DNA from: Rothia gullae
Lineage (GTDB): Bacteria; Actinomycetota; Actinomycetes; Actinomycetales; Micrococcaceae
DNA length: 64,000 nt
Assembly: GCF_024294905.1 (NCBI RefSeq)
Contig: NZ_JANCOC010000002.1
Coordinates: 62,001 to 126,000 of the forward strand
Direction: 5' to 3'
Numbering within the stretch: the stretch's first letter is position 1; every line of letters begins with the position of its first letter. The position numbers and the translations under genes were made by a program. The notes below the pieces were generated by a model. The model worked only from the letters and a program-made list of their open reading frames with translations. It had not been told where the DNA came from and did not search any database. Shown in pieces: positions 19,044 to 28,291 of this stretch.

Positions 19044-19706
19044 TTAGTGCATCATATTCACAATGACCTCAAAGAAGCGGATCACAATAATACCGAAAAT
19101 CAGGACCAGCCACAGGCTAATCGCAAACCAGGACCAGCCGCGAGCGCTCTCACGCATCGACTGCGACGCCGGAATAACACCCGCCGAAATATTGCGGACC
19201 GTGGTCTTCACAAAAAGCATGATGGTCATAACCCACCCAATCATGCAGAACAGGCACAGCGCGTTAATCTGGAACGTCGTCTGGTACCATAGCCACATGA
19301 TGAACGCGGTCGCTGCAGCCAAACCAATGTTCACGCACACCCAGAACCACTTCTTGAAGCGTGCGCCCGCCATGATCACGGCGCCGATAGTCACCACAAT
19401 CGAGAAGCCCACCAGACCAATGAACGGGTTCGGGAATCCGAAAGCTTCTGCCTGCGGAGTGCGCATCACCGTACCACAGCTGAGCAAGGCGTTGATATCG
19501 CAGGCCGTGGAGTGACCAGCATCAATGTAAATCTGCAGGCGCTCATACACCAGAATCGCTGAAGAAATAAGTGCAATCAGGCCGGCACCAACCAGCCAGA
19601 ATCCGAGCTGTCGGTCTGAGTAGCTGCCCGGGATTCCCGCATGCCCGTGCTGCGCTTCTTTTGCAACGTGGGTAGGCTCGGTAGTACTCGATGCGGCGGT
19701 ACTCAT
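19044..19706 (-). CDS. vitamin K epoxide reductase (VKOR) family membrane protein
   Basis: 220 aa with a polar N-terminus and five hydrophobic segments. The active-site pair CLFC is at 151-154 and the loop pair Cys69/Cys77 (CDINALLSC) lies in the first extracytoplasmic loop, as expected for bacterial VKOR. These enzymes reoxidise a DsbA-like partner using quinone, driving disulfide formation outside the membrane. The start has AAGGAG upstream. No DsbA gene is fused or adjacent; the DsbA-type proteins at 2032 and 51650 lack signal peptides, so its partner is probably encoded elsewhere. Confidence 0.92.
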   Translation of the reverse strand: MSTAASSTTEPTHVAKEAQHGHAGIPGSYSDRQLGFWLVGAGLIALISSAILVYERLQIYIDAGHSTACDINALLSCGTVMRTPQAEAFGFPNPFIGLVGFSIVVTIGAVIMAGARFKKWFWVCVNIGLAAATAFIMWLWYQTTFQINALCLFCMIGWVMTIMLFVKTTVRNISAGVIPASQSMRESARGWSWFAISLWLVLIFGIIVIRFFEVIVNMMH

Positions 19707-20202
19707 ACGACTCCTTTAGATAGTGTTTTACGGTGCTACTTTCACGGCAGCGCCATCTTAGCTCCGCCAGAAAAATTGGGGTGTTCGAGGGCCTGGCAAT
19801 CGTCAAGCCGGCAGACACAGGGAGGGTCCGTTAGGTTCCTCGTTAGGTTTCTCCATGAGGTTCTTAAAAGGCTCATTCACCCCGCATGACAGGAGGTACT
19901 TACCGGTGCAACGCATTCCTGCACTCCGGAAGCAGTACCCCATTTATCCTAGCCTCTCCTCTTGCTAAATAGCACGTCATTAGCTTCTACATTTCCTATA
20001 TGACGCCTCAAATCATGCAAATAGACGCATTTTTGTGATGTACCTTAAATAGGGAAAACCCGGAAGGAGCCCGCAATGTGACGGCGGGCAGAACCTTCCG
20101 GGGCATGGTGCGCATGTTTTCTATGGCATTCGCCTCATCGACGCGCGGCAACCCTCACGGCAACTACCGTGGAGCGCACAGACGGCACGTTAGAGCAGTG
20201 CG
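19707..20202. other. intergenic region between VKOR and the TenA-like gene
   Basis: About 500 bases without a supported large gene. It contains the hairpin at 20059-20102 and, on the plus strand, an AGGAGG followed nine bases later by GTG and a 20-codon frame (19906-19968), too short to call. Confidence 0.4.
20059..20102 (-). terminator. terminator of the TenA-like gene
   Basis: CCCGGAAGG/CCTTCCGGG with inner GCCCGC/GCGGGC form a two-part stem; on the minus strand it is followed by TTTTCCC. Confidence 0.7.
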
Positions 20203-20880
20203 TTAGAACAGCGGGTGGGTGTACGACTCGTCAAAGAACAGCTGCTCCAGCTCCACCGCGCGGCTAAAGAACTCGCGGGCACGCTGCGCATCCGACGGGC
20301 CCACACGGTCCAGTTCGCGGCGCAGGAAATCAACCAGCTCACGGAACTCCGGGTAGTCGTGCAGGGTAATCCACTCGTGGTGCACAAAAGATTCGGGACG
20401 CTTGGCGGGAGCCTTCGACGCCCAATCCAGGTACAGGCCCTCGCAAACCATCAGCACCGACAGGATCGCCGCATAGCTGCCACTTGCCGCCGCGTCGAGG
20501 AAGAGACGCTTGAAACCGGTGGTCGCCTCCGTGTCGGGCATGGAGTCACGCTGATGTTCGGTCACGCCCAGAGTCTCAAAACAACGCAGGAAGTAGGTGT
20601 TCTCATCCCCCGCGATTTCGCCCGCAAACTCGGAGAGGCGCAGACGACCCGCGAGAGTATCAGCGTTAGCAATCGCGCCACCAATCAGGGCGAGGAAGGT
20701 ATCGAGGAAGCGGTAGTCCTGCACCAGGTACCCCGCCATAACCTGCGGGGCGATTGAGCCTTCAAAAAGCTCAGCAACAAAGCGGTGATTCGTGGCGGAA
20801 AGCCAGGTGTCGAGGTTCTCCTGGCGTAGCGTCTCGGTGAACGAATCGGTGCCGATCAAATCGGTGAAGGGGGCGGGCAT
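20203..20880 (-). CDS. TenA/thiaminase II family protein
   Basis: 225 aa, all-helical TenA fold: TLRQENLDTW near 17-26, QDYRFLD at 54-60, and MVCEGLY with a Cys at 146 in the region where TenA has its active site, then FVHHEW. TenA-type thiaminases II hydrolyse thiamin breakdown products to salvage the pyrimidine. The gene was long mislabelled a transcription regulator in some genomes. No other thiamin gene is next to it and no TPP riboswitch is recognisable upstream, so its substrate may differ. The start is ATG with AAAGG nine bases upstream. It stands alone between terminators. Confidence 0.82.
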   Translation of the reverse strand: MPAPFTDLIGTDSFTETLRQENLDTWLSATNHRFVAELFEGSIAPQVMAGYLVQDYRFLDTFLALIGGAIANADTLAGRLRLSEFAGEIAGDENTYFLRCFETLGVTEHQRDSMPDTEATTGFKRLFLDAAASGSYAAILSVLMVCEGLYLDWASKAPAKRPESFVHHEWITLHDYPEFRELVDFLRRELDRVGPSDAQRAREFFSRAVELEQLFFDESYTHPLF

Positions 20881-21101
20881 GATGGGTGCCTTTCGCTATG
20901 TGGCATACCGTCACTGGTATGCGTATGTGTGGGTGTGCTGGTGCGGCCTCGTGCGTTGGGGCCGGCGCCTCAGCTAATATAGCACCGTGACGCCAAGGCG
21001 TACCCGATTTTGGGGCCCATTGCCCACAAATTTTCGTTCTTTTCGATTTTTGGGTGGGTGAGGGCTCTTGGGTCTGACTGCGAGCATGTATGCACGCAAA
21101 A

Positions 21102-21153
21102 GCGGGGCACCACTCCCCCAGCCGGTAAAACCAGCCGGAGGGCGGCACCCCGC
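21102..21153 (-). terminator. terminator of folC
   Basis: GCGGGG/CCCCGC and an inner CCGG.CCGG region form a long imperfect hairpin 29 bases beyond the folC stop. The remaining 20881-21101 shows no gene. Confidence 0.6.
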
Positions 21154-21181
21154 CTCATGTCGATAGCCTCAACAGGTCGCT

Positions 21182-22852
21182 TTAGTGATCCGCATCGTCC
21201 TCGGAATCATCGTCACCGAAGAAATCATCGGTGTACGAATCGCCCAGCGGCAGACCCAGCGAATCCTCCAGCGAAGAACCCGCCGCAGACTCACCACCCA
21301 GCTCAGCCATGATGCCGTCCAGCAGCTCATCCGGCTCAGCAGAGGCAGCCGCAGCCGCCGCGGCAGCCAAAGTCGAAGCCGACGCCGCACCCGCAGAACC
21401 CGCATAAGCACCCTCAGCGCCCAGCTCATCCGGCAGCTCCTCAGCCTCAGCGCCGGGAGTCTTAGCCTCCTCATGCGCCGCCAGCAGGGTGCGCGCCTCA
21501 CCAATGACCGTAATCGAACCGGTAATCAGCACACCCGCCGACTCCTGCTCAAAGAGGGCGTTCTCCATGGCGGTGGCAATCGCCTCGTCCAGGTGCTCAA
21601 ACACCTCGATTGAGTCTTCGTCCAGGCCCGCATCCAGCGCCAGCTCGTGCAGACGCTCCGGCGCAATCGCACGTGGCGAATCCGACGCCGCCAAGTACAG
21701 GCGGAAGGTACCGTCAGAAGCGTCAACGTACTCCTCGCGCATGGTCTCAAACATGCCCAGAGCATCCTTCTCACCCAAAATACCGACCACGGAATGCAGA
21801 TGCGACAGCTTGAACGCCTCAGTCAGCGCAGCCGCAGACGCACGCACGCCGTGCGGGTTGTGACCCGCATCCAGGATGGTCAGCGGCTCGGTGCGCACAA
21901 CCTCCAGACGGCCCGGCGAGCGCACCGCCTCAAACGCGGTACGCACCACGTCCTCGGGCAGCTGACGCTGACCGCCGAAGAACGCCTCCACGGCGGCGAG
22001 AGCCACCACAGCGTTCTGCGCCTGATGCGCACCGTGCAGGGACAGCGGCACATCCGGGTACTCGCCCGCCAGGCCGCGCAGGGTCAGCAGCTGACCGCCG
22101 ACCGCAAGCTCACGGGAGACAATGCCGAACTCCACGCCCTCAAAGGCGAAGGGTGCTTCCTTCTCGCGGGCGGAGGCGAGCAGCACGTCCGCCGCTTCCG
22201 GGTCCTGTGCCGCAGAAACCAGGAAGCCGCCGGGCTTGATAATGCCGGACTTTTCGGTCGCAATCTCGGCGAGGGTTTCGCCCAGCATGTCGGTGTGGTC
22301 CAGACCAATCGGGGTGACCACGGAAACCACACCGTCGGCAACGTTCGTGGAATCCCAGGTGCCGCCGATACCGACTTCAAGCACCACCACGTCCACCGGC
22401 TCGTCCGCGAAAATTGCGAAGGCGAGCACGGTAACGGACTCGAAGAAGGTCAGGGCGGGCTCGCCGCGGGAGGTCATCTCCGCGTCCACAATCTGCAGGT
22501 AGGGGGCGATTTCCTCCCAAATACGCACGAACGTGGCATCCGGTACGGGTGCGCCGTTAATGCAGATACGCTCGGTGACGCTTTCGAGGTGCGGGCTGGT
22601 AAAGCGGCCCACGCGCAGGTCGTGGCCGAGCAGCAGCGTCTCAATCATGCGGGCGGTGCTGGTCTTGCCGTTCGTGCCGGTGATGTGGATGACCGGCGCG
22701 GCACGGTGCACGTCGCCAAGGATTTCGACGGCGCGCGCCACAGCGTCCAGGCGCGGCGCCATCTTGTTTTCGGGTGCTCGCGCCAGCAGTTCACCGTAGA
22801 CCCGCTCCACGCCCTCGGGGTCGGGAATTGCGGGGTAATTCTTCTCGCTCAT
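21182..22852 (-). CDS. folC: dihydrofolate synthase / folylpolyglutamate synthase
   Basis: 556 aa from the ATG at 22852 (GAGGAGAAC upstream). The Mur-ligase-type core has HITGTNGKTSTARMIE (P-loop), RVGRFTSPHLE and the C-terminal ILDAGHNPHG. It joins glutamate to dihydropteroate and extends folate polyglutamate tails. The core ends near residue 455; the last 100 residues are an unusual tail, first Ala-rich with an uninterrupted Ala run, then strongly acidic (FFGDDDSEDDADH). Such a tail is not needed for the enzyme and makes the protein longer than typical FolC (about 430-450 aa). It lies 131 bases downstream of ileS. Confidence 0.93.
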   Translation of the reverse strand: MSEKNYPAIPDPEGVERVYGELLARAPENKMAPRLDAVARAVEILGDVHRAAPVIHITGTNGKTSTARMIETLLLGHDLRVGRFTSPHLESVTERICINGAPVPDATFVRIWEEIAPYLQIVDAEMTSRGEPALTFFESVTVLAFAIFADEPVDVVVLEVGIGGTWDSTNVADGVVSVVTPIGLDHTDMLGETLAEIATEKSGIIKPGGFLVSAAQDPEAADVLLASAREKEAPFAFEGVEFGIVSRELAVGGQLLTLRGLAGEYPDVPLSLHGAHQAQNAVVALAAVEAFFGGQRQLPEDVVRTAFEAVRSPGRLEVVRTEPLTILDAGHNPHGVRASAAALTEAFKLSHLHSVVGILGEKDALGMFETMREEYVDASDGTFRLYLAASDSPRAIAPERLHELALDAGLDEDSIEVFEHLDEAIATAMENALFEQESAGVLITGSITVIGEARTLLAAHEEAKTPGAEAEELPDELGAEGAYAGSAGAASASTLAAAAAAAASAEPDELLDGIMAELGGESAAGSSLEDSLGLPLGDSYTDDFFGDDDSEDDADH

Positions 22853-22983
22853 TGTTCTCCTCACTGGGATAGCCGGTCGGTGCCGGCAGGGGCCCACCGT
22901 GCGGCAGGATAACCGTGCGGCGGGATAGACGACGGGCCGCCCCGCCCGTGAAGGGGGGCGGGACGGCCGTACGGTTCAGGCGT

Positions 22984-25900
22984 TTATGCCTTGGCTACGC
23001 TAATGCTCAGCTCGGCTGCTTCGCTCAGCTGCAGGGACACGGCGAGGGTTTCGCCGGTGACCAGTGCTTCGTTGGTGCGCAGAGCTGCCAGAGTTTCCTC
23101 CGGTGCCGCGATGCTCAGGTTGATGCGGTCCGCAACGTTCAGGTCGGCGTCCTTACGTGCCTGCTGAATAGCGCGGATGGTGTCGCGGGCGATGCCTTCG
23201 GCAACCAGCTCGTCGGTCAGCTCAATGTTGAGGACCAGGAAGCCGCCGGGCAGAACCGCAGCCGCAGTGTGCTCAGCACCCTCAGCGTCAGCGGCAACCA
23301 CGGTTGCCAGCTCGTATTCGCCTTCTTCCAGAGCCAGGCCGCCGTCCAGAGCTGCCACGCCGACCAGGACGGTGCCGTCCTCGGTCACGGTCCAGTCACC
23401 GGACTTGGATGCCTTAATGGCAACCTGCACCTGCTTGCCCAGGCGCGGACCTGCCGCACGTGCGTTGACCTTCAGCTGCTGGGAGATGCCGTAGTCGGCG
23501 GGGTCGACGGTGTCGGCGCTGACCAGTTCCACCTGGCGCAGGTTCAGCTCGTCCTCGACGATGTTCGCGAAGTACTCCGCGCCCTTCTCACCGAAAGCGG
23601 TACCCAGGGCTGCGAACTGCTCGGGTGCGACTGCCACGGTCATCTTCTGCAGCGGCTGGCGCACGCGGATTTTCTTTTCCTTGCGCAGTGCCGAACCGGC
23701 GGAGCAGACCTCACGCACGGTCTGCATGAGAGCCAGCAGGTCAGACTCGTCAGCGAAAGCGGATGCTTCGGGCCAGTCAGCCAGGTGTACGGAGCGTTCA
23801 CCGGTGAGGCCGCGGTAAATTTCCTCGCTGCTGAGCGGCAGCAGGGACGCGGCAACCTTCGACACGGTCACCAGTGCGGTGTAGAGGGTGTCGAATGCGT
23901 CAGGGTCTTCGTTGAAGAAGCGCTCGCGGGAGCGGCGCACGTACCAGTTGGTGAGTGCGTCGGCGTACTGGCGCAGGGATTCGCAGGCGTTCCAGATGTC
24001 GTAGGAGTCCATCGCTGCGGTGACCTGCTCGATGAGTTCGCGGGTCTTGCCGAGGATGAAGCGGTCCATCACGTGCTGCGAGTCGTACTTGAGCTTTGCG
24101 CTGTAGCCTTCGCCGTTGTTGGCGGCGTTAGCGTACAGGGCGAAGAAGTGGTAGACGTTCCACAGGGGCAGCATGACCTGGCGAACACCCTCGCGGATGC
24201 CCTGCTCGGTCACAATCAGGTTGCCGCCGCGCAGGATCGGGGAGGACATCAGGAACCAGCGCATCGCGTCGGAGCCGTCGCGGTCGAGGACCTCGGAGAC
24301 GTCCGGGTAGTTACGCAGGGACTTGGACATCTTCTGACCGTCCGAGCCGAGCACAATGCCGTGGCTGATGACGTTCTTGAACGCGGGGCGGTCGAAGAGC
24401 GCGGTCGCCAGTACGTGCAGCACGTAGAACCAGCCGCGGGTCTGACCGATGTACTCGACGATGAAATCTGCCGGGTAGTGGTTCTCGAACCACTCCTGGT
24501 TCTCGAAGGGGTAGTGCACCTGCGCGTAGGGCATGGAGCCGGAGTCGAACCAGACATCGAGCACGTCTTCCACGCGGCGCATGGTGGACTTGCCGGTCGG
24601 GTCGTCCGGGTTCGGGCGGGTCAGCTCGTCAATGTACGGGCGGTGCAGGTCGGGTTCGCCGTCCTTATTCAGGGGCAGGCGGCCGAAGTCTGCCTTGAGC
24701 TCTTCGAGGGAGCCGTACACGTCCATGCGCGGGTAGTTCGGGTCGTCTGAAACCCACACGGGGATCGGGGAGCCCCAGAAGCGGTTACGGGAGATTGACC
24801 AGTCGCGTGCGTTCTCAACCCACTTGCCGAACTGGCCGTACTTCACGTTTTCCGGGATCCAGTTGATTTGCTTGTTCAGCTCGTACATGCGGTCCTTGAA
24901 GTCGGTGACCTTCACGTACCAGGAGGTGATTGCACGGTAGATGAGCGGGGTGCGGCAGCGCCAGCAGTGCGGGTAGGAGTGCACGTAGGACTTCTCGCGG
25001 ATCAGCACATCGTCTGCCTTGAGGGCGTTGATGATGGTGCGGTTCGCGTCGAATGCCTGCACGCCTGCAATCTCAGCCAGGACGGTGGAGCCGGAGGCGG
25101 TGGGCTCGGCGAAGAGGTTCAGGAACTTTGCGCCTTCGTCGAGGGAGAGGATTACGGGGATGCCGTAGCCTTCACAGACCTTCTGGTCGTCTTCACCGTA
25201 GGCGGGTGCCTGGTGGACGATGCCGGTACCGTCACCGGTGGTGACGTAGTCGGCGACGAGGATCTGCCAGGAGGTTTCAGTGCCCCACTTTTCGGTGTCT
25301 GCGAAGTAGTCCCAGAGCGGGGTGTAGCGCACGTGTTCAAGCTGGGAGCCGGTGTAGCGTGCGGTGACGGCTGCGTCTGCGTCCTTTTCGGGCTGGTCGC
25401 CTTCGTAGCCGAGGTCCTTGGCGTAGGAGCCGAGCAGCTCGGAGGCGATCAGGAAGGAGCGACCCTCGAACTTACCTGCGCCGGGTACGACGGAGTATTC
25501 AATCTCGGGTCCGACTGCGAGCGCCTGGTTGGTGGGCAGGGTCCAGGGGGTGGTGGTCCATGCGAGTGCTTCGACGCCGTCGAGTTCTGCGGCGACCTTC
25601 TCATCGGCACCGAGGGCGGTGTCTGCGGTGAGGCGGAACGCGACGGTGACGGTCTGGTCCTGGCGGTCCTTGTATACGTCGTCGTCCATGCGCAGCTCGT
25701 GGTTGGAGAGGGGGGTCTCGTCCTTCCAGCAGTAGGGCAGCACGCGGAAGCCCTGGTAGGTCAGGCCCTTATCGTAAAGGCGCTTGAACGCCCAGATGAC
25801 GGACTCCATGTACTCGACGTTCAGGGTCTTGTAGTCGTTTTCGAAGTCGACCCAGCGCGCCTGGCGGGTGACGTACTTTTCCCACTCGTTGGTGTACTTG

Positions 25901-26325
25901 AGCACGGACGCGCGGGCAGCGTCGTTGAAGTTATCAATGCCCATTTCGAGGATTTCGCGCTTGTCGGTCATGCCGAGCTGCTTCATTGCCTCGAGTTCTG
26001 CGGGCAGGCCGTGGGTGTCCCAGCCGAAGCGTCGTTCTACCTTGTGGCCGCGCTGGGTCTGGTAGCGTGCGACGAGGTCCTTGGCGTAGCCGGTGAGCAG
26101 GTGACCGTAGTGGGGCAGGCCGTTAGCGAAGGGAGGGCCGTCGTAGAAGACGAATTCGTTTTCACCGTTTTCGCCTGCGGGGCGGTTCTCGACGGATGCG
26201 GAGAAGGTGTTGTCCTTCTTCCAGTAGTCGAGGACTGCCTCTTCGAGTGCGGGGAACTTGGGCGATGCGGTGACGCCGCTTCCTGCGGCTTCGAAGGCGC
26301 TCGCCTTGGGGTAAACATGGGACAT
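22984..26325 (-). CDS. ileS: isoleucyl-tRNA synthetase
   Basis: 1113 aa. Class I signatures: HIGH-type [16 protein letters not shown] near residue 80 and KMSKS near 675. An editing domain lies in between and a long C-terminal anticodon-binding region after it. The length and LPHYGH form fit the actinobacterial/eukaryote-like IleRS. It charges tRNA-Ile. The start ATG at 26325 is preceded by AAGGGCGC, which can be masked by the T-box leader described separately. folC follows on the same strand. Confidence 0.97.
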   Translation of the reverse strand: MSHVYPKASAFEAAGSGVTASPKFPALEEAVLDYWKKDNTFSASVENRPAGENGENEFVFYDGPPFANGLPHYGHLLTGYAKDLVARYQTQRGHKVERRFGWDTHGLPAELEAMKQLGMTDKREILEMGIDNFNDAARASVLKYTNEWEKYVTRQARWVDFENDYKTLNVEYMESVIWAFKRLYDKGLTYQGFRVLPYCWKDETPLSNHELRMDDDVYKDRQDQTVTVAFRLTADTALGADEKVAAELDGVEALAWTTTPWTLPTNQALAVGPEIEYSVVPGAGKFEGRSFLIASELLGSYAKDLGYEGDQPEKDADAAVTARYTGSQLEHVRYTPLWDYFADTEKWGTETSWQILVADYVTTGDGTGIVHQAPAYGEDDQKVCEGYGIPVILSLDEGAKFLNLFAEPTASGSTVLAEIAGVQAFDANRTIINALKADDVLIREKSYVHSYPHCWRCRTPLIYRAITSWYVKVTDFKDRMYELNKQINWIPENVKYGQFGKWVENARDWSISRNRFWGSPIPVWVSDDPNYPRMDVYGSLEELKADFGRLPLNKDGEPDLHRPYIDELTRPNPDDPTGKSTMRRVEDVLDVWFDSGSMPYAQVHYPFENQEWFENHYPADFIVEYIGQTRGWFYVLHVLATALFDRPAFKNVISHGIVLGSDGQKMSKSLRNYPDVSEVLDRDGSDAMRWFLMSSPILRGGNLIVTEQGIREGVRQVMLPLWNVYHFFALYANAANNGEGYSAKLKYDSQHVMDRFILGKTRELIEQVTAAMDSYDIWNACESLRQYADALTNWYVRRSRERFFNEDPDAFDTLYTALVTVSKVAASLLPLSSEEIYRGLTGERSVHLADWPEASAFADESDLLALMQTVREVCSAGSALRKEKKIRVRQPLQKMTVAVAPEQFAALGTAFGEKGAEYFANIVEDELNLRQVELVSADTVDPADYGISQQLKVNARAAGPRLGKQVQVAIKASKSGDWTVTEDGTVLVGVAALDGGLALEEGEYELATVVAADAEGAEHTAAAVLPGGFLVLNIELTDELVAEGIARDTIRAIQQARKDADLNVADRINLSIAAPEETLAALRTNEALVTGETLAVSLQLSEAAELSISVAKA

Positions 26326-26766
26326 GTGTTTGTGCGCCCTTATCTGTTGTTCTCAACGCTGAGAGGTTGGGGCGACAGGGTACGTAGCACTCGTCGTCCC
26401 ACCGTTTCAGCGGGTGAGGATTGACATGACGGGTGCAAGGACGCCTGGGCATCGCTGACCTATCCGGGCTGTGCCGGGGGTTCAGGATGCGGCGCGGTAC
26501 CACCTTGCTTACTGATTTAACAGCTCAACGCACCGAACCCTCCCGGGGCTACGTGGCGTCGCGTGTCCGCGATACCTAGCCACCGGAAGAGCGGCGCGTT
26601 GGGCGGGTATCAGTCGCTTATTACAGCTATATCGGGCTTAACCGTCCGGTTCTACTGGGACTACATCTCTTCCGCTAAGACACCCTCGCCGCAGCGATTG
26701 GCGGGTGCCCGCAGGTGCGGTCCGTTCTTCCGAATTGCTCGCCGGTGATGGCCGGGTCGTTGCAAA
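26326..26766 (-). promoter_or_regulatory. T-box riboswitch leader of ileS
   Basis: On the minus strand 26506-26491 reads AAGGTGGTACCGCGCC, matching the T-box consensus AGGGTGGTACCGCG. A stem-I candidate is CGGAAGAG (26591-26584) pairing with CTCTTCCG (26674-26667). Downstream, GCAAGG beside the T-box (26508-26503) can pair with CCTTGC (26440-26435). The overlapping GCGTCCTT (26442-26435 region) is also complementary, with one G-U, to AAGGGCGC (26341-26334), the likely ribosome binding site of ileS. This suggests translational control by uncharged tRNA-Ile. The specifier codon could not be assigned with confidence. Confidence 0.85.
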
Positions 26767-26773
26767 CACTAAT

Positions 26774-26803
26774 AGTTTATGTGGCTTTTGTGTCTGTATG
26801 CAA
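26774..26803 (-). promoter_or_regulatory. candidate ileS promoter
   Basis: On the minus strand TTGCAT and TAAACT are separated by 18 bases, just upstream of the T-box leader. Both boxes fit sigma-70-type promoters reasonably. Confidence 0.5.
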
Positions 26804-27787
26804 CCTCGCGGGGTGTGGGTTTGAACAGTACTTTTCAGATACACCGATGCCGGGGGCGTAAAACAGAATGGTTCTTCGTTCGGCGATATTTAGAGCGAGT
26901 AGGGGGTTTAAGCGACCTTGTCTCACCCCGCACTCGGGCGTGTTTAAGGATGTATGTTTTCACATTCCCCCAGTGTTGCTTTAAGTGGGTTTCGATTTTT
27001 TCGGAGGAGCCCACGGGACTGCAGTCAGTGCAACCACAAGATATGGGGTGAACACCGATGTAATTCCACTAGATATTCACCCCTGCAAGTTTTCACCCCC
27101 TCCACTCCCCGTGTGGGAACCGGTTTTTCTGAATGATTCAGCAATGCATAGCGGGTGAATAGAGTGCATATTTGAGAATTGCCGAGCAGGTTTCCCCTTG
27201 TTGAATCGGGTATTTTTTCTGAACTACTGAAGGCCTCCTTGCAATCAGAAGGTTGAGTTACCCCCTCTCTTCTTCCCCATCTTTTGCAAACACTGGGGTG
27301 AGACTCTTTCGTTTTTCAGACCATAAATATGATTGAAATCACTTAATTTAACATGCGCACCCCCTCTTACTGAAGCACCCACCTCATCAAATAGCCCCTC
27401 ATCAACAGAGCCTGATCGCAATACTTTACAGTGAATGGTATCCTGAGTGATCCATAGACTCCCAGATATTACTAAGGTGTATTTTTGTCTATTTTGAGCT
27501 CAAAATAGACAAAAATGAATCCAGCAACGCATCAATGATGATCCGATAGTATTACCTACCCTCTCACCGGGGTGTGAACAAGCAGCCTCAAAGATGAGTT
27601 CACCGCGTATCCATTCGCTCCACCAGCAGCATGCACGCACCCGAGGTCACTTCCGGATGTGGGTTGAAACCGTGGCATTTGCCCGAGGTTTTACTCCCTT
27701 TCACGACCTCACCCAACACGCCATGCAACCACGTGCCCACCGCCGGGTGCCCCGAGCCCGCCTCGGCATAATTCAAGGAGTTCACCG
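26804..27787. other. gene-poor, AT-richer intergenic kilobase
   Basis: Nearly 1 kb with no supportable gene; possible frames are short, low in typical coding bias and lack ribosome sites. It is visibly richer in A/T than its neighbours. It contains several GGGTGAA/TTCACCC words (for example 27045-27085 and 27093-27160) and the 36-bp palindrome at 27481-27516. It may be regulatory or a decayed insertion. Confidence 0.5.
27481..27516. repeat. perfect 36-bp palindrome without spacer
   Basis: The arm ATTTTTGTCTATTTTGAG is followed immediately by its exact reverse complement, centred on GAGCTC. It is AT-rich, unlike the GC hairpins that act as terminators here. Possible roles are an operator for a dimeric regulator, a recombination site or a cruciform. 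Confidence 0.9.
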
Positions 27788-28119
27788 ATGCTCTCACCCT
27801 CTTCGAGTACCCGTTCCACCGCTTCCCGCCTTATGAGCCGCCGCCCCTGCTGCTCGGTGGCGTGGTTTCCCTCATGGCTGGTTGCGCTTCCGATATTTGC
27901 CCGCTGAGCGAAGAAGCAAAAGCTAAGGTAGACTCCCCCGCCCCTTCCGCGAGCGCAACCGCTTCTGCGTCTAGTTCGCCGCCTACTTCACAGTCTGCTT
28001 CGGCGACCGCATCAGCAAGCGCTAAGGGAAGCTCGTCCAGCGGTGGCGGATCCGGCAGCTCCGGTGGCTCTAACTCCGGTAGCTCTAGCTCCGGTAGCAG
28101 CAGCGATTTCAAGATCTAG
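27788..28119 (+). pseudogene. frameshifted Ser-rich lipoprotein gene
   Basis: AAGGAG at 27775-27780 precedes ATG 27788. The frame encodes a basic start ending SRRP and then runs into a stop. One reading frame over, exactly from that point, the sequence continues LLLGGVVSLMAGC, a hydrophobic core with lipobox, followed by about 70 residues rich in Ser, Ala and Gly ending SSSDFKI. Adding one C to the CCCC run near 27844-27847 joins the two parts into a normal twin-Arg lipoprotein. Either the gene is broken or phase-variable in this strain, or the sequence has an error there. It is followed by a strong terminator at 28170. Confidence 0.65.
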
Positions 28120-28169
28120 GCACTGAGACTCTAAGCTCCAAGATTAGGATTTGAGTGCAGCACCCCTGA

Positions 28170-28211
28170 CGAAAGCGGGGCGGGTATCAACTAATACCCG
28201 CCCCGCTTTCG
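28170..28211. terminator. bidirectional terminator, 18-bp perfect stem
   Basis: CGAAAGCGGGGCGGGTAT and its exact complement enclose CAACTA. It lies between the convergent lipoprotein and ABC transporter genes and can serve both. Confidence 0.85.
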
Positions 28212-28291
28212 TATGTTCCTGCGCCTTTCATCTGTAGTAGTGATAATTACACTGCGACCAATTACGCCGAGCAAACGGACGCAAGGGTCCG

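Noticed and set aside
20881-20990. possible TPP riboswitch upstream of the TenA-like gene (a CTGAGG word is present)
   Set aside because: The partner elements of the thi-box (CCTGAT...GCCAGCGTAGGGA-like) are missing.
22915-26424. two long plus-strand frames (about 610 and 520 codons) opposite ileS
   Set aside because: They are codon-bias shadows of ileS; Val/Gly/Cys-rich translations without domains.
27481-27516. the palindrome as the chromosomal dif site
   Set aside because: dif is about 28 bp with a 6-8 bp central spacer and imperfect arms; this is 36 bp, perfect and without a spacer.
27594-27836. 80-codon plus-strand frame before the lipoprotein gene
   Set aside because: His/Arg/Pro-rich, no ribosome site, and it overlaps the well-supported lipoprotein start in another frame.
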